DNA from: Pukyongia sp963768085 | GTDB taxonomy: Bacteria > Bacteroidota > Bacteroidia > Flavobacteriales > Flavobacteriaceae | Length of the DNA: 64,000 nt | Assembly: GCA_963768085.1 (NCBI GenBank) | Contig: CAVYGO010000003.1 | Span: forward strand, 496,001 to 560,000 | Direction of reading: 5' to 3' | Part shown: in pieces, positions 9,718-18,142 of the stretch | How the letters are laid out: the number at the start of each line of letters is the position of its first letter | Numbering within the stretch: position 1 is the first letter of the stretch | Made by a program: the position numbers and the translations under genes | Notes under the pieces: generated by a model | Seen by the model: only the letters and a program-made list of their open reading frames with translations | The model's database searches: none | Told to the model about the DNA's origin: nothing

Positions 9718-9745
9718 CCAATTAATAACCAACTAATTTTAAACT

Positions 9746-10024
9746 ATGGAAACAACTAACAATCCGGCTGGAACACCTCCAGATAATAATTTGGTATGGG
9801 CTATCATTTGTACAGTACTTTGCTGTCTGCCTTTAGGAATTGTAGCTATTATTAAGTCAACTAAAGTGAAAGAACTATGGCTACAAGGCGACCACGAAGG
9901 CGCTCAAAAAGCTGCCGATGACGCCAAGAAATACTCAATCTGGGGTATGGTTGTAGGTGGTGTATTCGTACTTCTTTATATAATTTTTGTTGTTGTATTA
10001 GGGGTTGCCGGTGGTGGATTCTAA
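9746..10024 (+). CDS. CD225/dispanin family small membrane protein
   Basis: A 92-residue protein with two hydrophobic segments. The first (NLVWAIICTVLCCLPLGIVA, about residues 15-34) has the double-cysteine pattern of the CD225/dispanin family, followed by the basic KSTKVKELWLQGD loop. A second transmembrane helix occupies about residues 66-90. Bacterial members have no established function; the animal members are the IFITM proteins. The 3' end overlaps the start of a DUF2752 gene, a pairing that suggests joint translation. It begins 28 bp after the 5-FCL stop. Confidence 0.9.
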   Translation: METTNNPAGTPPDNNLVWAIICTVLCCLPLGIVAIIKSTKVKELWLQGDHEGAQKAADDAKKYSIWGMVVGGVFVLLYIIFVVVLGVAGGGF

Positions 10025-10412
10025 AAAAATCATTGTAATCGCCCTCACAGTGGTAATACTTGGGGGCGGTTTTATTTACTATTACTTCAATAATCCCAAC
10101 AACAATACCCTTTTCCTTCCCTGTCCTTTCAAACTGATTTCGGGTTATAATTGCCCGGGATGTGGCTCACAGCGTGCCATTCATCAACTTTTGCACGGAA
10201 ATGTCAGCTCTGCTTTTCGTTTAAACCCCTTAATGGTCCTTTCAATCCCATTAATACTCTATGGATTGGGCACCAGGGCCTACAACTATATATTCGATGC
10301 TTCTCATAGGGTGAAGTTATTCTATAGTAACATATTCATTTACAGCTATTTTGGTCTAGCTATTGCATATTGGGTGTTGCGCAATTTATCAATTTATCCT
10401 TTTCCTAAATAA
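10014..10412 (+). CDS. DUF2752 membrane protein
   Basis: About 132 residues with transmembrane helices near the N-terminus, mid-protein and C-terminus. The DUF2752 signature is clear: a PCPFKLISGYNCPGCGSQRA stretch with paired cysteines, followed by a helix with NPLMVL. The role of the family is unknown. No ATG is available. Candidate starts are GTG at 10014 or 10011, or TTG at 10005, all within the end of the CD225 gene, so the start is uncertain by a few codons and translation is probably coupled. Confidence 0.85.
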   Translation: MDSKKIIVIALTVVILGGGFIYYYFNNPNNNTLFLPCPFKLISGYNCPGCGSQRAIHQLLHGNVSSAFRLNPLMVLSIPLILYGLGTRAYNYIFDASHRVKLFYSNIFIYSYFGLAIAYWVLRNLSIYPFPK

Positions 10413-10493
10413 GTGATTGGATCATCTTAGTATTGAAAGAATTATCCTACAATTAAGATATTTTGCTTATCTTTCGGCCGTAAAGCTGACTTA

Positions 10494-11642
10494 ATGAACT
10501 TTTTAGCTCAGAAGCGCAGTAGAATACTGTTGCAGAATAGTATTAGTGAAAAATCCATGCCCCCGGATTCTCTTTCTCCTGATAGTTTTTTTTATCAGGA
10601 AATTGCAAAACTCACCGGATCAGGCAGTTGGTCCATTAACTTTCGGGATAAGATTAGTTTTCTTGATTCCGAAGGCAAACGTATACTTGATACTCCCATA
10701 GGTTTTCACGCCAGCTTACGTACAGCTTTAGACTTTTATGCCGATGAGGATAAAAAGAAGGCTGCGGCTTATTTTATGGAATGTGCTGAAGGTCATCCAT
10801 TCTCTACTACCCTGAAGATGCAAACGTATCATAAAAAAGAATTCTGGGCTCGAACTACAGGAAAGCCGGTTTATGATGACCTCGGTGATATTATAGGGAT
10901 GCAAGGTGTTTTCCAGGATATTTCAGACGACAAGTTAAAAGAACTTGAATTGATTAAAAGCCTGAAAATTATCGAATCTCAGAACAGCAAGCTTAATAAT
11001 TTCGCGAATATCATCACCCATAGTTTACGATCACATGCGAGTAATTTAAAGATGACGCTGGAGTTACTAAAAGATACTTCAGATTGTGACGATAAAGAAG
11101 AATTAACACAAGGTCTCCATGAGATCTCAGAGAATATTTCAACCACTATAGGGCATTTAGCCGAATTGGGATTAATACAAACAAAATCCACGGAACCAAA
11201 AGAAATGGTTTTCTTTGAGAAAGTACTTGAAAATGTAAAGAGCACCCTTCGAAGAACACTGGAAGATACGCGTTCGGAAATATTTACCGATTTTTCTGAA
11301 GTACCATCTATCGCTTATATACCCTCCTATCTAGAAAGTATATTGGTAAACCTTATCACGAATGCGATAAAATATCGCCACCCGGAGCGCAGCCCGGTGA
11401 TTGAGATCTACACGTATATCGAAAACGACTCGACCTTTCTGATGGTTAAAGACAATGGGGTAGGGATCGATCTTGAAAAATACGGTAATCGTATTTTCAA
11501 TATCTACCAAACCTTTCATAATCATAAGGACGCCGAAGGGGTCGGACTTTTTCTTGTTCGAAATAAAATTGAATCACTACAGGGATCCATTGCGGTTCAA
11601 AGTGAAGTTGATAAAGGAAGTACGTTCACAATTCGATTCTAA
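10494..11642 (+). CDS. PAS-containing sensor histidine kinase
   Basis: A 382-residue kinase without transmembrane helices, so it is probably cytoplasmic. A PAS fold covers about residues 35-150 (GSGSWSINFRDKISFLDSEG ... GVFQDISDDKLKE). The dimerisation helix has an atypical H-box, FANIITHSLRSHASNL (His near 175), in place of the usual HELRTPL. The HATPase domain shows an N-box (NLITNAIKYRHPE) and G1/G2 boxes (VKDNGVGIDLEKYGNRIF, GVGLFLVRNKIESLQG). No response regulator is adjacent, so the partner is unknown. The gene ends 11 bp from the convergent gene at 11654. Confidence 0.9.
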   Translation: MNFLAQKRSRILLQNSISEKSMPPDSLSPDSFFYQEIAKLTGSGSWSINFRDKISFLDSEGKRILDTPIGFHASLRTALDFYADEDKKKAAAYFMECAEGHPFSTTLKMQTYHKKEFWARTTGKPVYDDLGDIIGMQGVFQDISDDKLKELELIKSLKIIESQNSKLNNFANIITHSLRSHASNLKMTLELLKDTSDCDDKEELTQGLHEISENISTTIGHLAELGLIQTKSTEPKEMVFFEKVLENVKSTLRRTLEDTRSEIFTDFSEVPSIAYIPSYLESILVNLITNAIKYRHPERSPVIEIYTYIENDSTFLMVKDNGVGIDLEKYGNRIFNIYQTFHNHKDAEGVGLFLVRNKIESLQGSIAVQSEVDKGSTFTIRF

Positions 11643-11653
11643 GAAATGACATC

Positions 11654-12280
11654 CTATTCTTGAGGTGTCAGGATAACCGAGCCATTTATACTCTCGGCTT
11701 CAATGAAATACTCGCCTTCAAGTTTTAGTTCATTCTGAACACCTTCTCTTAAAACCACTCTTCCACCCACTCCAGGCTGTACAGCCACAAGAATATCGCC
11801 GAATACTCCAAAAAGTCTGGCATCTCCCTTAAAATTACTTAAAACACAACTCCCATTCTCTAGTGCAGTTTCAAGATATCGAATGTTCCCATTTGCACTC
11901 ACTGAGGCATTCTTAGAATGAACAATAACAGCGACGTGACTCGGGATTACGAGCGTCATTTCCACAGACATGACCTTATGCGCGGCCAGCTTATCGTTTT
12001 TTGGGATAAAATAAGGGCTAAACCCGGTATCTATCTTAAGTGTTTTACCCGAAATCAATTCCTTCACCATCATTGATTCAAACATCTCACCTTCCACATT
12101 TGTGGTGAGTGTAATGCTTTCGGGTGAATCGGAATTGATCTTTATACTATAGATCTCATCAGAGGCTACGATGATGGTATCCACAGCCGATACTGCCCAT
12201 TGCTTCTGAACTGTCTTTTGGGCATAAATTTCAGAAGAAAGCAACAAAATCACTGCGATACAAAAAATCCTGTTTTGCAT
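11654..12280 (-). CDS. Exported beta-rich protein of unknown function
   Basis: 208 residues with a Sec signal peptide (MQNRIFCIAVILLLSSEIYAQ). The mature part is a repetitive beta-strand protein (VIVHSKNASVSANGNIRYLE, later GSCVLSNFKGDARLFGVFGD), resembling the beta-helix adhesin-like layout of DUF2807/GIN-type proteins, though I do not see a firm family match. It lies downstream of the DksA-like gene on the same strand, but a strong terminator ends directly at its start codon. Its transcription must come from read-through, or that hairpin must have a regulatory role. Confidence 0.8.
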   Translation of the reverse strand: MQNRIFCIAVILLLSSEIYAQKTVQKQWAVSAVDTIIVASDEIYSIKINSDSPESITLTTNVEGEMFESMMVKELISGKTLKIDTGFSPYFIPKNDKLAAHKVMSVEMTLVIPSHVAVIVHSKNASVSANGNIRYLETALENGSCVLSNFKGDARLFGVFGDILVAVQPGVGGRVVLREGVQNELKLEGEYFIEAESINGSVILTPQE

Positions 12281-12311
12281 AAAAAAAGCCCAAAAAATGA
12301 CTTTTTTGGGC
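12281..12311 (-). terminator. Terminator after the DksA-like gene, abutting the next start codon
   Basis: A perfect 10-bp stem (GCCCAAAAAA at 12288-12297 with TTTTTTGGGC at 12302-12311) and 4-nt loop are followed on the minus strand by seven T residues (12287-12281). The ATG of the downstream gene begins at 12280, immediately after the T run. Confidence 0.85.
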
Positions 12312-12340
12312 GGTTTTTGGTATTTTTAAGGCGTTTAAGC

Positions 12341-12724
12341 CTATTTCTGCATATTTTTTGCCTCAATACTTAGTGTGGCATGAGGTACAAGTTTAAGTCT
12401 TTCAGGGTTTATTAATTTCCCTGTTACACGACAAATTCCGTATGTCTTGTTTTCAATTCGGATTAAGGCATTTTTAAGGTCACGAATGAACTTCTCCTGT
12501 CTAATCGCCAATTGTGAAGAGGTTTCTTTACTCATCACTTCACTTCCTTCGTCAAAAGCTTTAAAAGTAGGAGACGTATCATCGGTACCATTATTGCTAT
12601 CGTTCTTGTAAGCGCTTTCAATAAGTCCAAGCTGTTCTTGAGCTTTTTCAATCTTTTCCTGGATCAATTTTCTAAATGATTCCAGTTCTTTATCGCTATA
12701 TCGGTTTTTAATGTCCTTGGCCAT
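12341..12724 (-). CDS. TraR/DksA-family transcriptional regulator with degenerate zinc finger
   Basis: 127 residues. DksA-type proteins bind the secondary channel of RNA polymerase and modulate initiation. An N-terminal coiled coil (about 8-85, with acidic segment DDTSPTFKAFDEGSEVM) and the C-terminal YGICRVTGKLINPERLKLVP region identify the family. Of the four zinc cysteines expected, only the first (YGIC) is present; the other three positions read T, S and A, so zinc binding is probably lost. It is 4 bp downstream of ileS, so the two are co-transcribed. Confidence 0.9.
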   Translation of the reverse strand: MAKDIKNRYSDKELESFRKLIQEKIEKAQEQLGLIESAYKNDSNNGTDDTSPTFKAFDEGSEVMSKETSSQLAIRQEKFIRDLKNALIRIENKTYGICRVTGKLINPERLKLVPHATLSIEAKNMQK

Positions 12725-12728
12725 ATTC

Positions 12729-15700
12729 TTAGTATTTTTTAATTTGTAATCGAGTCACTACGTCATCGAAAGCAATTTCCGTTCCATTTGCAATTTCACT
12801 TTCAAATTGCAGCACCTCTGTTAGGGTTTCTTGTTTTATATAATCCAGATTTTCTGCCACAGCAAGTTCTAATTGCACATCATTTTGAATGGTGACCGCT
12901 ACCCGGTCCGTAACTTCAAATCCTGAGTCTTTTCGCAAATTCTGAATTCGGTTTACCAGCTCCCTGGCAATTCCTTCATTCTTTAATTTTGGTGTGATGG
13001 TAACATCCAAAGCAACTGTTATTCCATCGGCGTTAGCGACCAGCCAGCCTTCAATATCCTGAGAGCTTATTATCACATCCTCAATGGTTAATGTAGTGTT
13101 TTTTTCATTAATCAACACTGATATTTCACCATCTTTTTCAAGCTGTGAGATTTCATCCTGACCGAAGGTTGTAATGACCTGAGCCACAGCTTTCATGTCT
13201 TTTCCAAAATGCGGGCCTAATTTCTTGAAATTCGGTTTTATTTGTTTTACTAATATGCCCGAACCTTCATCGATCAATTCAATCTCCTTAACATTTACTT
13301 CAGATCTGATCAAATCTGAAACCGCCTCGATCGCATGTTTTTCAGAAGCATCCAATACAGGGATCATTATTTTCTGCAGTGGTTGCCTTACTTTGATCTT
13401 TTCGCGTTGTCTCAACGATAAAACCAGGGAACTTATTGTCTGAGCCCGATGCATTTTTTGCTCAAGTTCTCTGTCCACGTATGACGTATCGGCAACAGGA
13501 AAGTTACTAAGGTGAACAGAGTTTTCACCTTCTTTAACTACACCTGACGTTAAGTCCTTATACATCCGGTCCATAAAAAATGGAGCTATAGGCGCACCTA
13601 AGCGGGTTACGGCTTCCAAACAGGTATATAAAGTCTGATAGGCGGAGATCTTATCTTCTCCATAACTACCCTTCCAGAAACGTCTTCTGCTTAATCGTAC
13701 AAACCAGTTACTTAAATTTTCCTGAACAAAGAGCGATATCGCCCTGGCAGCACGCGTGGGCTCATAATCAGCGTATGCATCATCAACTTTTCTAATCAAA
13801 GTATGTAGTTCAGATAAGATCCATCTATCAATTTCCGATCTTTTTTCCCGTGGAATTTCGGCTTCCGCATAGTCGAATTCATCAAGATTCGCATATAAAC
13901 TAAAGAAACTATAGGTGTTGTAAAGGGTTCCGAAGAATTTATTCCGAACCTCTGCGATTCCATCATTGTCAAATTTCAGGTTATCCCATGGATTGGCATT
14001 GCTTATCATATACCAACGTGTCGCGTCTGGCCCATACTGCTTTAGGGTTTCAAATGGATCTACTGCATTCCCAAGGCGCTTGGACATCTTTTGCCCGTCC
14101 TTATCCAGTACCAGCCCGTTACTTACCACATTTTTGTAGGCAACATCATCGAAGATCATGGTCGCGATGGCGTGAAGCGTATAGAACCATCCACGGGTCT
14201 GGTCTACGCCTTCCGCGATGAAATCTGCTTTACGCCATATTTTTTCTACTTTTTCCTTATTCTCAAAGGGATAATGCCATTGTGCATACGGCATACTTCC
14301 GCTGTCGAACCAAACATCGATAAGATCAGCCTCTCGTTTCATAGGTTTCCCCGAATCTGAAACCAGGACAATCTCATCCACAATATTCTTATGCAGGTCT
14401 ACTCTTTCATAATTCTCTTCGGAATAATCGCCGGGAACAAAATCCTCAAACAATACCTTATTCATAAATCCGGCTTCAACCGAACGATGCATTTCGGCTT
14501 CCAGTTCTTCCACACTGCCAATACATTTGGCTTCTTTACCGTCTTCAGTACGCCAGATAGGTAACGGGATTCCCCAATAACGAGAGCGGGACAGGTTCCA
14601 GTCGTTGGCATTGGCAAGCCAATTTCCAAATCTTCCTTCTCCGGTTGCCTTGGGTTTCCAATTAATGGTTTGATTCAGTTCGAACATGCGATCTTTAAAC
14701 TCGGTCACCTTTATGAACCAGGAATCCAACGGATAGTATAATATGGGTTTGTCGGTACGCCAGCAGTTCGGATAGCTGTGTACATATTTCTCAACCTTAA
14801 AGGCTTTATTCTCAATTTTTAATTTGATCGCCAGTTCGACGTCTGTACTTTTCTCTGGCGCTTCTCCATCGTCATAATATTCATTCTTGACATATTTCCC
14901 AGCAAATTCGCCCATTTCCGGACGGAACTTACCTTGCAGATCCACTAAAGGCACAAGGTTATCATTCTCGTCTTTTACCAGAAGTGGCGGCACTTCGGGT
15001 GTGGCTTCCTTAGCTACTTTCGCATCGTCTGCCCCAAAAGTTGGTGCTGTATGTACGATCCCGGTACCGTCTTCTGTAGTTACGAAATCACCGGTGATCA
15101 CACGGAAGGCATTTTCAGGATTATCGTTCGGCAATGCATAGGGAAGCAATTGCTCGTAGCGGATGTCTTTCAGGTTGGAACCTTTGAAGTCTTTCACAAC
15201 CAAATAAGGAATCTTTTTCGCTCCTGCTTCATAGGAATTTAGTTCAATTTCATTCTCAACCTCCACAAATTTTCCACTAAACTGGTAATCCACCAGATTC
15301 TTAGCCAATATCACATTAGCCGGTTCGAAAGTGTATTGATTATAGCTCTTCACCAATACATAATCGATCTTTGGCCCCACGGTGAGTGCCGTATTACTTG
15401 GCAACGTCCATGGAGTGGTCGTCCAGGCCAGGAAGTGCACTTCACCAAAACCCTGTAAGAATTCAGGTAATGTTTCATCTATAGCCTTGAATTGAGCGAC
15501 TACAGTTGTATCGGTAACATCCTGGTAGGTCCCCGGCATGTTTAACTCATGAGAGCTAAGTCCCGTACCTGCTTTTGGTGAATAAGGCTGGATGGTATAA
15601 CCTTTATAAAGCAACTCTTTATCCCAGATCTGCTTGAGTATCCACCATACGGTCTCCATATATTTGGACTTATAGGTGATATAGGGATCATCCATATCTA

Positions 15701-16130
15701 CCCAGTAACCATAACTGTCGGTTACTTTATTCCAAACATCGGTGTAACGCATGACGGCTTTCTTGCAGGCTTCATTATATTCTTCTACCGAGATCTTTGT
15801 TCCTATATCCTCTTTGGTAATTCCCAATTCTTTTTCAACACCCAATTCAATAGGCAGTCCATGGGTATCCCAACCTGCTTTTCGATCTACTTTAAATCCT
15901 TTTTGGGTTTTGTATCGACAAAAGATGTCCTTGATCGCCCTGGCCATCACGTGATGTATTCCCGGTAAACCGTTGGCAGAGGGTGGTCCTTCAAAAAACA
16001 CAAATGGCTCTGATCCTTCGCGAATAGCGATACTCCTTTCGAATATCTTTTCGTCTTTCCAGAACGCGAGTACGTCTTCCGCCAGCTGGGGAAGATTGAG
16101 TCCTTTGTATTCCTTAAAATTCTTGCTCAT
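12729..16130 (-). CDS. ileS: Isoleucyl-tRNA synthetase
   Basis: Charges tRNA-Ile. The 1133-residue protein contains the class I HIGH-type motif (GPPSANGLPGIHHVMARAI, about residues 48-66), the CP1 editing domain (TTTPWTLPSNTALTVGP) and the KMSKR loop (LDKDGQKMSKRLGNAVDP), followed by the anticodon-binding region. The ~1130-residue length and extended C-terminus resemble the long, eukaryote-like bacterial IleS group often found in Bacteroidota. It is followed after 4 bp by the DksA-like gene. Confidence 0.97.
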   Translation of the reverse strand: MSKNFKEYKGLNLPQLAEDVLAFWKDEKIFERSIAIREGSEPFVFFEGPPSANGLPGIHHVMARAIKDIFCRYKTQKGFKVDRKAGWDTHGLPIELGVEKELGITKEDIGTKISVEEYNEACKKAVMRYTDVWNKVTDSYGYWVDMDDPYITYKSKYMETVWWILKQIWDKELLYKGYTIQPYSPKAGTGLSSHELNMPGTYQDVTDTTVVAQFKAIDETLPEFLQGFGEVHFLAWTTTPWTLPSNTALTVGPKIDYVLVKSYNQYTFEPANVILAKNLVDYQFSGKFVEVENEIELNSYEAGAKKIPYLVVKDFKGSNLKDIRYEQLLPYALPNDNPENAFRVITGDFVTTEDGTGIVHTAPTFGADDAKVAKEATPEVPPLLVKDENDNLVPLVDLQGKFRPEMGEFAGKYVKNEYYDDGEAPEKSTDVELAIKLKIENKAFKVEKYVHSYPNCWRTDKPILYYPLDSWFIKVTEFKDRMFELNQTINWKPKATGEGRFGNWLANANDWNLSRSRYWGIPLPIWRTEDGKEAKCIGSVEELEAEMHRSVEAGFMNKVLFEDFVPGDYSEENYERVDLHKNIVDEIVLVSDSGKPMKREADLIDVWFDSGSMPYAQWHYPFENKEKVEKIWRKADFIAEGVDQTRGWFYTLHAIATMIFDDVAYKNVVSNGLVLDKDGQKMSKRLGNAVDPFETLKQYGPDATRWYMISNANPWDNLKFDNDGIAEVRNKFFGTLYNTYSFFSLYANLDEFDYAEAEIPREKRSEIDRWILSELHTLIRKVDDAYADYEPTRAARAISLFVQENLSNWFVRLSRRRFWKGSYGEDKISAYQTLYTCLEAVTRLGAPIAPFFMDRMYKDLTSGVVKEGENSVHLSNFPVADTSYVDRELEQKMHRAQTISSLVLSLRQREKIKVRQPLQKIMIPVLDASEKHAIEAVSDLIRSEVNVKEIELIDEGSGILVKQIKPNFKKLGPHFGKDMKAVAQVITTFGQDEISQLEKDGEISVLINEKNTTLTIEDVIISSQDIEGWLVANADGITVALDVTITPKLKNEGIARELVNRIQNLRKDSGFEVTDRVAVTIQNDVQLELAVAENLDYIKQETLTEVLQFESEIANGTEIAFDDVVTRLQIKKY

Positions 16131-16254
16131 AACCTGTTGCCGTTCAATAAGGACGCGAAATTACGGAATTTTGCAATAAAATTCTACTGGTTTTGGGATG
16201 TTATAAGCCAAACTCTAAAAAGTTATATCTTTATCTCGATCAACTCCTAACTTA

Positions 16255-17184
16255 TTGAAAAAAGCACTTTTCTTTATTGTATTTATGCCTCTCTTTTGCA
16301 ATTCACAGAATTATGTGGATCTGCTTCGAATAGGATACGGCCAAACCTTCAACAATAATTTCGAAAATACCGATAGCAGTACGCAGGTGAGATCCTTCGA
16401 AGCCGACCTCACTTTCCCGGTGAAACTAAGTGATAAAAACGTCTTGATTACCGGTGCAGCATTCAGCAGAAACAACTTACAACTATTCCCGGATGCAGAG
16501 TTCACGAGCCTGTTAAGTACTACATTAAAATTGGGGCTGGCAACCACCTTTAATGAAAAATGGAGTAGTACCTTAGTTTTGCTTCCTAAACTAGCGTCTG
16601 ATTACAAAAACATATCGGGAAACGATTTCTATATAGGCGGATTTGCACTCTTAAAACTTAAAAAATCTGAAAATCTCATTTACAGATTCGGAGCGTATGC
16701 GTCTACCGAAGCGTTCGGGATTTTTTCCACACCCATCATCGGTTGGTATTATCTAAGTCCGAACGGCCGTTTTGAAATGGATATGTCACTGCCAATTTCC
16801 GCCGATATGAACTATTGCCTGGGTGCTACTACCATTGGTATTGATTACTTCGGAATTGGCCGAAGCTTTAATATCACTGAAAATAATACGCCTGATGTCT
16901 ACGTCGATCTTAGTTCACTGGAATTTGCGAGTTATTTACAATTCAATGCCCTGGGAAGAAGTCTATTGTTGCGGGCTAAGTTTGGTTATTCCAGTAATGA
17001 CTATGAAGTATATGCCAGTGGAGAGAAAATCGGATTTGGTTTATCTGCGTTTAGTTTCGATGATAACCGTACCCAACTGAACCCTACTATTCAAGGCGGA
17101 TTATTTCTTAAATTTGAAGCGATCTACCGTTTTCAATTAAATAAGGAAACAAAAGAAACTGACTCCCCATTAGAACAAAGATGA
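16255..17184 (+). CDS. DUF6268-type outer-membrane beta-barrel protein
   Basis: 309 residues starting at a TTG codon; the signal peptide (MKKALFFIVFMPLFCNSQ) fixes this start because no upstream ATG fits. The mature sequence is alternating beta-strand, with aromatic-rich strands ending in F/Y, and resembles DUF6268 outer-membrane proteins of Flavobacteriia. Function is unknown. It is separated by only 4 bp from the next zinc-ribbon gene, so the pair may be co-transcribed. Confidence 0.8.
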   Translation: MKKALFFIVFMPLFCNSQNYVDLLRIGYGQTFNNNFENTDSSTQVRSFEADLTFPVKLSDKNVLITGAAFSRNNLQLFPDAEFTSLLSTTLKLGLATTFNEKWSSTLVLLPKLASDYKNISGNDFYIGGFALLKLKKSENLIYRFGAYASTEAFGIFSTPIIGWYYLSPNGRFEMDMSLPISADMNYCLGATTIGIDYFGIGRSFNITENNTPDVYVDLSSLEFASYLQFNALGRSLLLRAKFGYSSNDYEVYASGEKIGFGLSAFSFDDNRTQLNPTIQGGLFLKFEAIYRFQLNKETKETDSPLEQR

Positions 17185-17188
17185 CATT

Positions 17189-17539
17189 ATGGAAAGATTA
17201 TGCCCGGAATGCGGAGAGAAGATCATAGGCCGATCAGACAAGAAATTCTGCAGTGATGCCTGCAGGAATGCGTACAACAATGCACTGAACAAAGACAGTA
17301 AGAACCTGGTTCGGAATATCAATAACAGACTACGAAAGAACTACCGAATTCTGGAGACCCTAAACTCCAGAGACAAAACAAAAGTGAAGAAAGAAACACT
17401 GCTGAAAAATGGTTTTAGCTTCGACTTTTTTACCAGTGAATATGTTACGAAGTCGGGGTCTGTGTATAAATACGTATACGATCAGGGATACCTGCCATTA
17501 GATAATGATTGGTATCTTTTGGTGAAGCGCGAAAATTAA
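17189..17539 (+). CDS. Zinc-ribbon protein of unknown function
   Basis: 116 residues. The N-terminus carries a four-cysteine zinc ribbon, CPEC at residues 5-8 and CSDAC ending near residue 25, in the style of the Zn-ribbon proteins with KFCSDACRNAYNN. The rest is basic and helical (NLVRNINNRLRKNYRILETL), then a short beta-like tail. It could bind nucleic acid or protein, but no specific function can be assigned. It follows the DUF6268 gene by 4 bp. Confidence 0.8.
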   Translation: MERLCPECGEKIIGRSDKKFCSDACRNAYNNALNKDSKNLVRNINNRLRKNYRILETLNSRDKTKVKKETLLKNGFSFDFFTSEYVTKSGSVYKYVYDQGYLPLDNDWYLLVKREN

Positions 17540-17571
17540 TAGTGTAAGTGGCTATCTAAGTCAAGAGAAAT

Positions 17572-18036
17572 CTACTTCCAGTTTCGTCCCTTAAGTTGCA
17601 AGGCAGCTTTGAGCACATCTTTCTGACTAATCTGCCCGACCAGCTTGCCATTCTCAACTATAGGGAAACGCCTGTGTTTTGAAGTCAGGAACTTGTCGGC
17701 AGCGTCGAAAACATTCATATCACCATCAATAGTGTCAACATTGGTAGCCATGTGTTGCTCCACTTTGAAATCCTGTAGTGGTTGATTATAGTAGCGACTG
17801 GTGCTTATCTGTTTCATACAGTCCCCTTCGGAAATAATTCCAACCAGCTCGTTTTTCTCGTTAACAACCGGCCCCCCGGAAATTCTTTTCTTGATCAAGG
17901 TGTTCATCACTTCCAAAACAGATTGGTTAGGACGGAACGTAATAAGATTGGTCGTCATGTAATCTGACACTTTGATATTCTCGGTAGAACCTTTTGTGGG
18001 TTTGGCTCTTTTACCAATATAACTTTTAATACTCAT
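17572..18036 (-). CDS. Two-CBS-domain protein
   Basis: 154 residues made of a tandem CBS pair. CBS1 spans about residues 24-80 (VSDYMTTNLITFRPNQSVLE, GIISEGDCM) and CBS2 about 90-150 (VEQHMATNVDTIDGDMNVFD, VGQISQKDVL). Such pairs bind adenine nucleotides and act as stand-alone sensors, but no partner domain is attached and no target can be named. It is convergent with the zinc-ribbon gene, with a 32-bp gap and no clear terminator. Confidence 0.92.
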   Translation of the reverse strand: MSIKSYIGKRAKPTKGSTENIKVSDYMTTNLITFRPNQSVLEVMNTLIKKRISGGPVVNEKNELVGIISEGDCMKQISTSRYYNQPLQDFKVEQHMATNVDTIDGDMNVFDAADKFLTSKHRRFPIVENGKLVGQISQKDVLKAALQLKGRNWK

Positions 18037-18142
18037 GATGTTAGGCGTTTGTTTCTCTTAAATATACTAAATTCCAGCCAAATAGAATTGTGATATTTTC
18101 TTACACTAAAAATTGTACCTTTAAGTTGATAAACAGCAACGC

